The notes under the pieces were generated by a model that ran no database searches, had not been told where the DNA came from, and worked only from the letters and a program-made list of their open reading frames with translations. Shown here one piece after another: positions 6,079 through 11,481 of a DNA stretch of 11,481 bases. A program made the position numbers and the translations under genes. The stretch's first letter is position 1; each line of letters begins with the position of its first letter. The DNA is from Actinobacteria bacterium BACL4 MAG-120820-bin23 (GTDB lineage: Bacteria > Actinomycetota > Actinomycetes > Nanopelagicales > Nanopelagicaceae), in the NCBI GenBank assembly GCA_001437855.1, contig LIBD01000019.1, forward strand, positions 1-11,481, read 5' to 3'.

Positions 6079-6665
6079 AATGAAAGTGATGGATACTTAT
6101 CAGTTACTAACAAAAATGCATATCCATAAATCCGATTCCAAAAAGCAATTACCTTAACTACCTCTTCTGCCTTATCTTCTGGATAGGTGCCAGTTCTAAC
6201 CACTGAAAACCAGGCCACTAAGGTAAGTGCTAAGCCATAAATGCCATATAAGAAGCCAACAATATAAAGTGGAATAGCTAAAAACCACTTAACCAGCGGC
6301 AACCAAGGTGAGAGTTTTTTACCACCATCAATCTCTGGGTAAATTAGTCGAACCTTTTCATTTGATTCAATTGATGGGTAGGAATCGGTTAATACTAAAA
6401 CATAGATTGTGACTCGATTACTAAGCTCTAAAAATGCTTTATTAAAAGCTAATACATAGGATGGATACTTATTGCGAAATAACAGCGCCAAGATTGTTGG
6501 TAAAAATAGGATGCCACCTGCTATGCCCATGGCCTCATCGGCAAAATTTGAAAAACTGCCTAAAAAAACTAGTACTGGAAAGGCTAGTATCAATCTAATT
6601 AGCGCTGTATTTTTATCCCGATTATCTAGATCAACACTTATTTCAGTCATTATTTGATTGCTCAT
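6072..6665 (-). CDS. DUF4389-family membrane protein
   Basis: The protein has 197 residues. Hydrophobic segments lie near 21-37, 46-62 and 126-157, the last long enough for two helices. Two soluble-looking blocks resemble each other: residues 64-100, with R-N-K-Y-P, S-N-R-V-T-I-Y and L-T-D-S-Y-P-S, and residues 157-195, with R-T-G-T-Y-P, W-N-R-I-Y-G-Y and V-T-D-K-Y-P-S. This duplicated pattern of a YP-loop, an (S/W)NR helix and a TD-x-YP ending fits the DUF4389 family, whose function is not known to me. The start is ATG at 6665, 13 nt after the glnA stop. TAGGGT lies exactly 6 nt upstream, so the gene may have its own leaderless transcript as well as read-through from glnA. No catalytic motif is visible. 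Confidence 0.83.
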   Translation of the reverse strand: MSNQIMTEISVDLDNRDKNTALIRLILAFPVLVFLGSFSNFADEAMGIAGGILFLPTILALLFRNKYPSYVLAFNKAFLELSNRVTIYVLVLTDSYPSIESNEKVRLIYPEIDGGKKLSPWLPLVKWFLAIPLYIVGFLYGIYGLALTLVAWFSVVRTGTYPEDKAEEVVKVIAFWNRIYGYAFLLVTDKYPSLSLN

Positions 6666-6677
6666 ACTGCAACCCTA
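6666..6677 (-). promoter_or_regulatory. -10 element of the DUF4389 gene (leaderless type)
   Basis: On the minus strand TAGGGT (6677-6672) and six bases (TGCAGT) precede the ATG, squeezed into the 13-nt gap behind glnA. Position and spacing match the other leaderless starts, but in so short a gap chance is possible. Confidence 0.42.
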
Positions 6678-6678
6678 T

Positions 6679-7989
6679 CTAAAGTACTGGCAAATACCGA
6701 CCAAGCTCATAGGCGCTAACCTGTTTGCGATACTCATCCCACTCAGCGCGCTTATTAAGTAATACATACTCAAAAACATCTTTACCTAAGGTTTTCTTTA
6801 CTAACTCACTTTTTTCCATAGCGCTAATTGCCTCTGCTAAATCAGTTGGTAGTGGAGTTGGGTTGGTATTTTCAGTCAACTCATAATTACCCTCAACTCC
6901 GGCAATACCTGCGGCAATAATTACGGCATAAGCTAGATATGGATTACAAGCAGAGTCAGGAGATCTAACCTCAATTCGAGTTGAGGCCTCCTTCTTTGGT
7001 TTATAAGTTGGAATCCGAACCATTGCATTGCGATCACTTTGAGCCCAGGTAGCAAAGGCTGGCGCCTCACCACCACCACTTAATCGCTTATATGAATTAA
7101 CCCATTGATTAGTAATTGCAGTAATTTCAGATGCGTGCTTAATGATGCCTGCAATAAATGATCTACCAACTTTAGATAATTGCATTGGCGCACCCTCTTC
7201 ATAAAATGCATTTTTCTCACCCTCAAATAATGAGATGTGAGTATGCATGGCAGAGCCTGGGTGATTAGTAAATGGCTTTGGCATAAAAGATGCATAAAAA
7301 CCTTGATCTAATGCCACCTCTTTAATTACATGTCTAAATGTCATGATGTTATCGGCAGTAGATAATGCATCGGCATACCTTAAATCAATCTCTTGTTGGC
7401 CAGGTGCGCCTTCATGATGTGAGAACTCAACTGAGATTCCCATCGCCTCTAAAATCGTAATTGCCTGTCTTCTAAAATCATGACCAACTACAGATGGGGT
7501 GTTATCAAAGTAGCCGGCAGAATCAACTGGTATTGGCTCTTGACCTGGCTTTGGTTCATCTTTAAATAAGAAAAATTCAATCTCTGGATGGGTGTAACAG
7601 GTATAGCCGAGTTTGGCTACCTTTTCTAAGGTCTGCTTTAACACTCTTCTAGGATCAACCGATGCTGCTTTGCCATCTGGCATTGTGATATCGCAAAACA
7701 TACGCGCAGCACCTGGTGCTTCAGTTCGCCAAGGCAGAATTGAAAAACTAGATGGATCTGGCTTTGCCAACATATCTGATTCACTAACTCGAGCAAAGCC
7801 CTCAATAGCAGAGCCATCAAAGCCAATTCCTTCAGTAAATGCATTATCTAATTCAGCAGGTGCAATCGCAACTGATTTTAGAAAACCTAAAACATCGGTA
7901 AACCAAAGTCTGACAAATCGAATATTGCGCTCCTCTAAGGTGCGAAGCACAAATGCTTGTTGTTTAGCTAAATCATTTGGGGAGGTCAT
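6679..7989 (-). CDS. glnA: Glutamine synthetase type I (GlnA2-like)
   Basis: The 436-residue enzyme makes glutamine from glutamate, ammonia and ATP in the cytoplasm. The sequence tracks actinobacterial GlnA2 rather than GlnA1, beginning Q-A-F-V-L-R-T-L-E-E-R-N-I-R-F-V-R. Signatures are G-F-D-G-S (56-60), metal-binding E136-x-E138, H-H-E-G-A-P-G-Q-Q-E (191-200), M-H-T-H-I-S (248-253) and N-S-Y-K-R-L (298-303). The adenylylation loop with its N-L-Y motif near residue 390 is absent, so control by GlnE-type adenylylation is unlikely. The start is ATG at 7989 without a Shine-Dalgarno sequence; TTTAAT 7 nt upstream may be a -10. The gene lies 79 nt after cysE and 13 nt before the DUF4389 gene. Glutamine is also the ammonia donor for the glutamine-dependent NadE encoded in this cluster. 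Confidence 0.96.
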   Translation of the reverse strand: MTSPNDLAKQQAFVLRTLEERNIRFVRLWFTDVLGFLKSVAIAPAELDNAFTEGIGFDGSAIEGFARVSESDMLAKPDPSSFSILPWRTEAPGAARMFCDITMPDGKAASVDPRRVLKQTLEKVAKLGYTCYTHPEIEFFLFKDEPKPGQEPIPVDSAGYFDNTPSVVGHDFRRQAITILEAMGISVEFSHHEGAPGQQEIDLRYADALSTADNIMTFRHVIKEVALDQGFYASFMPKPFTNHPGSAMHTHISLFEGEKNAFYEEGAPMQLSKVGRSFIAGIIKHASEITAITNQWVNSYKRLSGGGEAPAFATWAQSDRNAMVRIPTYKPKKEASTRIEVRSPDSACNPYLAYAVIIAAGIAGVEGNYELTENTNPTPLPTDLAEAISAMEKSELVKKTLGKDVFEYVLLNKRAEWDEYRKQVSAYELGRYLPVL

Positions 7990-8002
7990 GGGGGTAATTA
8001 AA
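7990..8002 (-). promoter_or_regulatory. Possible glnA -10 element
   Basis: On the minus strand TTTAAT (8002-7997) lies 7 nt before the glnA ATG, and no Shine-Dalgarno sequence is present. TTGCCG occurs 14 nt further upstream, too close for a standard -35. Confidence 0.35.
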
Positions 8003-8044
8003 GCCAGTAAAAATTACGGCAATGTTAAATATCCAGGATTCACC

Positions 8045-8069
8045 AGCCTAGATGGCAAAGAGCTAGGCT
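8045..8069 (-). terminator. Hairpin at the cysE stop codon
   Basis: AGCCTAG and CTAGGCT (8069-8063 and 8051-8045 on the minus strand) form a 7-bp stem with an 11-nt loop that begins inside the cysE stop codon. No U-tract follows, so it is more likely a 3'-end stabiliser or weak terminator than a strong intrinsic one. Confidence 0.4.
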
Positions 8070-8575
8070 TAAATTACAAAAAACTCCGATGAATCCACCG
8101 AAGTTTTAGCTGGCACCTCTTTAGTTACCACCATATTGGCACTAATTTTTGCACCCTCGCCTACCTTGATATCACCTAACACCCTCGCCCCTGCCCCAAT
8201 CACTACATTATTTCCAATAGTTGGATGACGCTTTCCGCTACCAATTCCGCGAGCGCCCAATGTGACATCATGATAAATCATCACATCATCACCAACGACG
8301 GCGGTGGCACCAATTACTACTCCCATTCCGTGATCGATAAAAAATCTACGCCCAATCTTGGCCGCTGGATGGATCTCAATTCCAGTAGCACTTCGAAGTA
8401 AATTGGAATGGATGCGGGCGATTAACTTGAGGTTAATGCGCCAAAGAAAGTGAGAGATGCGATGGCCCCAAATTGCATGCACACCTGGATAGGTCAGCGC
8501 TATCTCTAATCTATTTCGCGCAGCAGGATCCTTTGCCTTGGCGGTGTCGATATCCTCGAGAATGCGTTTAATCAT
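8069..8575 (-). CDS. cysE: Serine O-acetyltransferase (short form)
   Basis: The 168-residue enzyme makes O-acetylserine from serine and acetyl-CoA, the substrate of the CysK encoded just upstream. Residues 65-152 form the left-handed beta-helix of hexapeptide repeats (I-H-P-A-A-K-I-G, V-V-I-G-A-T-A-V-V-G, P-T-I-G-N-N-V-V-I-G-A-G-A). The catalytic D81-H82 lies in I-D-H-G-M-G and H102 in Y-H-D-V-T-L-G. This is the short type lacking the long N-terminal helical domain of E. coli CysE. After V-P-A-K-T-S-V the usual G-V-P-A-R tail is replaced by a few residues ending F-F-V-I. The terminal isoleucine is notable because CysE uses a C-terminal Ile to dock into the CysK active site. The ATG directly abuts the cysK TAA, so translation is almost certainly coupled. 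Confidence 0.95.
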   Translation of the reverse strand: MIKRILEDIDTAKAKDPAARNRLEIALTYPGVHAIWGHRISHFLWRINLKLIARIHSNLLRSATGIEIHPAAKIGRRFFIDHGMGVVIGATAVVGDDVMIYHDVTLGARGIGSGKRHPTIGNNVVIGAGARVLGDIKVGEGAKISANMVVTKEVPAKTSVDSSEFFVI

Positions 8576-9502
8576 TTAATCAGCGAGATCTTCATATAAA
8601 ACAGTTGAAAGATAACGCTCACCAAATGATGGGATGATCACCACAATATTTTTACCAGCAAACTCTGGTCGTTTTGCTACAACCGAGGTTGCCCAAAGTG
8701 CAGCACCAGATGAAATACCAGCCAGAATGCCCTCTTCACTTCCAGCGCGACGTGCATACTTAATTGCATCGGGAGCAGATGCATCCAAAATTTCATCATA
8801 AACATTTCGATCTAATACTGGCGGTACAAAGTTTGCACCAATTCCTTGAATTGGATGAGATCCAGGTGTGCCACCATTTAAAATTGGAGAGGCAGCTGGT
8901 TCAACGCCAATTACTTTGATACTTGGTTTGCGCTCCTTTAATAATTGTCCGGTGCCGGTAATGGTGCCGCCAGTTCCAATTCCAGAGACCAAAACATCAA
9001 CTGTGCCATCGGTATCACGCCAGATCTCCTCACCGGTTGTTTGGCGGTGAATGATTGGCCCCGCTGCATTTTCAAATTGACGAACCATTACTGCGCCAGA
9101 TTTTGCAAGCTCCTCAGATCTGGCCACGGCGCCCTTCATTCCCTCTGCTGCTGGGGTTAATATCAATTCAGCACCGTAGGCTCTAATTAATTTACGACGC
9201 TCCTTTGAAACCGACTCGGGCATCGTCAAAATTACTTTGTAACCTCGGGCAGCTCCCACCATGGCTAGGGCAACACCGGTATTTCCAGAGGTAGCCTCAA
9301 CAATTGTGCCACCAGCCTTTAACTCACCACTCTTTTCAGCGGCATCAACCATGGCAATTGCTAATCGATCCTTAACTGTTGCCGATGGATTGTAAAACTC
9401 TAGCTTTGCCCAAACATTTGCGGCGGCGCCATCCATAATTTTATTGATTTTAACTAGTGGGGTATTTCCAAAGATCTCAGTAATATCATTGTAAATCTTC
9501 AT
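8576..9502 (-). CDS. cysK: Cysteine synthase (O-acetylserine sulfhydrylase A)
   Basis: The 308-residue PLP enzyme replaces the acetyl group of O-acetylserine with sulfide to give cysteine. PLP-binding K44 sits in N-P-S-A-T-V-K-D-R. The substrate loop T-S-G-N-T-G spans 71-76, and the phosphate-binding G-I-G-T-G-G-T-I-T-G lies near 175. Q-F-E-N-A-A-G-P and G-I-S-S-G-A-A are further CysK signatures; the length is that of plain CysK without a CBS domain. The start is ATG at 9502 with AGGAG 6 nt upstream (9513-9509), one of only two strong Shine-Dalgarno sequences in the window. cysE follows with no gap, giving a two-gene cysteine unit. The 5' region carries a small ORF ending Cys-Ser-Cys that probably controls access to this Shine-Dalgarno sequence. 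Confidence 0.97.
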   Translation of the reverse strand: MKIYNDITEIFGNTPLVKINKIMDGAAANVWAKLEFYNPSATVKDRLAIAMVDAAEKSGELKAGGTIVEATSGNTGVALAMVGAARGYKVILTMPESVSKERRKLIRAYGAELILTPAAEGMKGAVARSEELAKSGAVMVRQFENAAGPIIHRQTTGEEIWRDTDGTVDVLVSGIGTGGTITGTGQLLKERKPSIKVIGVEPAASPILNGGTPGSHPIQGIGANFVPPVLDRNVYDEILDASAPDAIKYARRAGSEEGILAGISSGAALWATSVVAKRPEFAGKNIVVIIPSFGERYLSTVLYEDLAD

Positions 9503-9616
9503 TTTTCTCTCCTATAAATAGATTGGTTGAACTAAAAAAAGGTATTGCCGGATGAGGTAAGAGAGTGAGTTAGCAGCTGCAGGAGGTAGCAAGACCAAAA
9601 TCAATTACCCGGCGGC
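9503..9616 (-). promoter_or_regulatory. cysK leader RNA: anti-Shine-Dalgarno segments and U7 tract
   Basis: Two segments on the minus strand complement the cysK Shine-Dalgarno AGGAGAGA (9513-9506). One is CTCTCTTACCT (9565-9555), giving 8 pairs with a 2-nt bulge. The other is CCTCCT (9586-9581), just before the first Cys codon of the leader ORF, giving 5 pairs plus a wobble. An upstream stretch GCCGGGTAA (9613-9605) can pair with TTAC(C) (9560-9556) and CCGGC (9551-9547), which would occupy the first anti-Shine-Dalgarno segment. GGTAATTG (9609-9602) can instead pair, with one bulged base, with CAATACC (9547-9541), directly followed by seven T (9540-9534), a possible transcriptional stop. Cysteine control is inferred from the leader ORF. 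Whether translation or termination is regulated cannot be decided by eye. Confidence 0.6.
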
Positions 9617-9650
9617 GAGTAAACAGCCACTTCCCGATTGATTTGATCAT
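9570..9650 (-). CDS. cysK leader peptide ending Cys-Ser-Cys (26 aa)
   Basis: The small ORF runs from ATG at 9650 to TAA at 9572-9570. It starts M-I-K-S-I-G-K-W-L-F-T-R-R-R and ends G-L-A-T-S-C-S-C-stop, with both cysteines (codons TGC) among its last three residues. The start is fixed by an in-frame TAA four codons upstream. There is no Shine-Dalgarno sequence, but TAAAGT lies exactly 6 nt before ATG, as expected for a leaderless mRNA. The stop is 67 nt before the cysK ATG. Mycobacteria are known to use leaderless small ORFs with cysteine runs as cysteine-responsive attenuators of sulfur genes; this ORF has the same position, architecture and terminal cysteines, although only two. A ribosome waiting for Cys-tRNA at codon 24 or 26 would cover the CCTCCT anti-Shine-Dalgarno segment. 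Confidence 0.74.
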   Translation of the reverse strand: MIKSIGKWLFTRRRVIDFGLATSCSC

Positions 9651-9662
9651 GGAATAACTTTA
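9651..9662 (-). promoter_or_regulatory. -10 element of the cysK leader transcript (leaderless type)
   Basis: On the minus strand TAAAGT (9662-9657) and six bases (TATTCC) precede the leader ATG. The -35 is not clear (TTAGCC with an 18-nt spacer is the best candidate). The promoter lies between nadE and the leader, so cysK-cysE can be transcribed independently of nadE. Confidence 0.52.
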
Positions 9663-9720
9663 AAGTACTAATTAAGTAATGGCTAATTGCGAATTGTTTG
9701 CGTGTTTCCTACAGAGAGAT

Positions 9721-11415
9721 TTAAGACTCATTCCAATTTGAGGTAATTGGCAACCTGCGATCCTTACCAAAGGCCCGGTTTGAGATCTTAGTTCCTGGTG
9801 GATACTGCCGCCGTTTGTACTCTGCCCGATCTACAAGTCTGACTACTTTATCTACTAAGGCTAGATCAAAACCAGCAGCCAGAGCGGCTGGCCGGCCACC
9901 ATCTTGATCTATATAAATAGTAAGAATTTTATCTAGAGTGAAGTAATCTGGCAGTGAATCAGAATCCTTTTGATTAGGCGCCAGCTCTGCACTTGGCTCT
10001 TTGGTAATTGAGTTAGCTGGAATTGGTGGAGTTTGCCCTTGCAAGATCGCTAGCTCATTGCGCCACTTAGCTAATTGCCATACTTGAGTTTTATATAAAT
10101 CTTTAATTGGTGCAAATCCACCAACTGCATCGCCATATAAGGTGGAGTAGCCAACTGCTAACTCAGATTTATTACCAGTTGCTAAAACTAGGTGGCCCTC
10201 TTGATTTGATAATCCCATCAAGGTAATCCCGCGAACTCTGGCCTGCAGATTCTCCTCCGCTACCCCATCTAGCCTTAAGTTCTCTAATAGATTTGCCACC
10301 ATCGGTGTAATCTCAATAATCCGATAGTTAAGGCCAATATTTTCAGCTAACGCTTTAGCATCACTTAATGAGTGATCAGATGAGTACTTACTAGGCAGGG
10401 CTACGCCATAGACCCGATCTGCCCCAATCGCATCGGCGGCTAAGGCAGCCACTAATGCCGAATCGATCCCGCCTGATAGACCAACAATTACTGATTTAAA
10501 ATTATTTTTTTCAACATAATCTTTTAAACCTAAGGTGAGCGCTTGCCAGATCTGCTCACTCTCTCCTAATTTGTGAGCCATGCCAGATTTAATTTTTTGA
10601 TACTTCAAGATTGGTGGATTTGAGATTACTAAATCTGGATCACTAGAGGCTAGGGCCACATCTAAATCAATCACCATCAGCCCCTCTTCAAATTGCGGAG
10701 CTCTAGCAATAATCTCACCAGTTTTACTGACCACAATTGTGTCGCCATCAAAAACTAAATCATCCTGGCCACCTGTCATATTTACATAGGCAAGTGGTGC
10801 GCCAACCTCTAAGGCTCGGGTCTGCACCAGTGTTAGCCGCAGATCATCCTTATTAATCTCATATGGCGAGCCATTTGGCACCAGCAGTAATCCAATATTG
10901 CGTTTGGCCAGCTCGGCCACCGGGCCACCTGATTGCCAAATATCCTCACAGATTGCAATTCCAATATCTACCCCACAGACTCGAATTACCAATGAGTGAT
11001 TTCCCGGCACAAAGTTTCGATACTCATCAAAGACGCCGTAATTTGGCAGATGGTGTTTGATATAGGTGGCAACTACCTCACCTCGATAAATTACCGCCAC
11101 ACAATTTTGGGGTTTGCTACTTTCAGATTGACCTAGGTAGCCAACTAGTAAAGTTAGATCTCCATTGCCCTCACTATTAATTCGCTTAGCTAACTGCTCT
11201 AATGCATTCATCGAGGCAGCCCTAAAGGATGGCCGGTTTGCTAAATCCTCAACTGGATAGCCAGTTAAGACCATCTCTGGATAAACCACTACTACCGCGC
11301 CAGCATTGGCGGCATCAAATGCGTACTTAGAAATTAGGTCAGCATTTTTACTCAGATCTCCAACTGTTGGATTGATCTGAGCAAGGGCAACTCGTATCTG
11401 ACCTATCTGGCTCAC
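9721..11415 (-). CDS. nadE: Glutamine-dependent NAD+ synthetase
   Basis: The 564-residue fusion enzyme carries out the last step of NAD synthesis: an amidase domain frees ammonia from glutamine, and a synthetase domain amidates adenylated nicotinate adenine dinucleotide. The N-terminal nitrilase domain (about 1-260) has the E47, K120, C156 triad in Y-P-E-M, Y-I-K-H and A-I-C-E-D-I-W. The C-terminal domain has the ATP-pyrophosphatase loop S-G-G-I-D-S (314-319), then L-A-T-G-N-K-S-E-L-A-V-G-Y and G-G-F-A-P-I-K-D-L-Y-K-T. This is the shorter two-domain form, not the roughly 680-residue mycobacterial type. The start is GTG at 11415 with TACTCT exactly 6 nt upstream and no Shine-Dalgarno sequence. 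No obvious terminator follows the stop; the cysK leader promoter begins 58 nt downstream. nadE and a GlnA2 gene are also near each other in Streptomyces. Confidence 0.97.
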   Translation of the reverse strand: MSQIGQIRVALAQINPTVGDLSKNADLISKYAFDAANAGAVVVVYPEMVLTGYPVEDLANRPSFRAASMNALEQLAKRINSEGNGDLTLLVGYLGQSESSKPQNCVAVIYRGEVVATYIKHHLPNYGVFDEYRNFVPGNHSLVIRVCGVDIGIAICEDIWQSGGPVAELAKRNIGLLLVPNGSPYEINKDDLRLTLVQTRALEVGAPLAYVNMTGGQDDLVFDGDTIVVSKTGEIIARAPQFEEGLMVIDLDVALASSDPDLVISNPPILKYQKIKSGMAHKLGESEQIWQALTLGLKDYVEKNNFKSVIVGLSGGIDSALVAALAADAIGADRVYGVALPSKYSSDHSLSDAKALAENIGLNYRIIEITPMVANLLENLRLDGVAEENLQARVRGITLMGLSNQEGHLVLATGNKSELAVGYSTLYGDAVGGFAPIKDLYKTQVWQLAKWRNELAILQGQTPPIPANSITKEPSAELAPNQKDSDSLPDYFTLDKILTIYIDQDGGRPAALAAGFDLALVDKVVRLVDRAEYKRRQYPPGTKISNRAFGKDRRLPITSNWNES

Positions 11416-11427
11416 TTTTCAAGAGTA
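11416..11427 (-). promoter_or_regulatory. -10 element of nadE (leaderless type)
   Basis: On the minus strand TACTCT (11427-11422) and six bases (TGAAAA) precede the GTG start. No clear -35 was found in the remaining 50 nt of the window. Confidence 0.5.
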
Positions 11428-11481
11428 CCTGAAGTAGCGCACTTGGTGGGAGGTGAAGTAAAGTTTGACCACCTCAATAAA

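Noticed and set aside
8045..8069. The cysE 3' hairpin as a glutamine-responsive leader of glnA
   Set aside because: No leader ORF with Gln codons was seen in the 79-nt gap, and no alternative pairing with the glnA start was found by eye.
7613..8092. A 159-codon open frame on the + strand
   Set aside because: It runs antisense through the N-terminal half of glnA, whose motifs are unmistakable. Its translation resembles no family I know and it has no start signals.
9581..9587. AGGAGGT on the + strand, which looks like a perfect Shine-Dalgarno sequence
   Set aside because: No plausible + strand ORF follows. On the minus strand it reads as ACCTCCT within the cysK leader ORF and makes better sense as an anti-Shine-Dalgarno segment.
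11449..11478. GAGGTG/CACCTC inverted repeat and a TTGACC hexamer at the right edge
   Set aside because: It could be the terminator of an upstream gene or a rightward -35, but the window ends before any supporting gene or -10 can be seen.

Overview
The window looks like a chromosomal core segment from an AT-leaning, streamlined actinobacterium. The Zur, decaprenyl-type UppS, RecO, LeuA, GlnA2-type glutamine synthetase and NadE proteins all read as actinobacterial orthologues, but codons are biased to A/T endings and spacers are tiny. A freshwater acI/Nanopelagicales-like lineage fits; this is inference, since no rRNA or marker tree is available. There are no tRNAs, rRNAs, CRISPR arrays, insertion sequences or phage genes, and no gene-free stretch above 300 bases. 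The longest gaps (4397-4641 and 9503-9720) are filled by leader-peptide regulators.

Left part (1-1058, + strand): the 3' part of a ZIP metal transporter with a His/acid-rich tail, then a zinc-sensing Fur-family repressor (Zur), then a 61-residue four-cysteine protein. Together they look like a zinc-homeostasis operon. It meets, tail to tail with a 1-nt gap, a leftward block uppS <- recO <- leuA (1060-4396): polyprenyl carrier synthesis, recombination repair and the first step of leucine synthesis. A cytochrome P450 (4642-6057, +) diverges from leuA and converges on a DUF4389 membrane protein. The rest is leftward: DUF4389 <- glnA2 <- cysE <- cysK <- nadE.

The most interesting content is regulatory. 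The leuA 5' region encodes a 28-residue leader peptide with nine leucines. Behind it lies an RNA segment that can pair either with the GC-rich end of the peptide ORF or with the leuA Shine-Dalgarno sequence: a translational attenuator that fits the actinobacterial LEU element. The cysK-cysE 5' region encodes a 26-residue peptide ending Cys-Ser-Cys-stop, followed by candidate anti-Shine-Dalgarno sequences and a U7 tract. It resembles the leaderless cysteine-responsive small ORFs known in mycobacteria. Two amino-acid pathways in one window thus seem to be sensed by stalled ribosomes.

Five starts (both leader peptides, the P450, DUF4389 and nadE) have a TAnnnT hexamer exactly 6 nt upstream of ATG/GTG and no Shine-Dalgarno sequence, the signature of leaderless mRNAs. 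leuA and cysK, which sit behind the leader ORFs, carry strong Shine-Dalgarno sequences instead.
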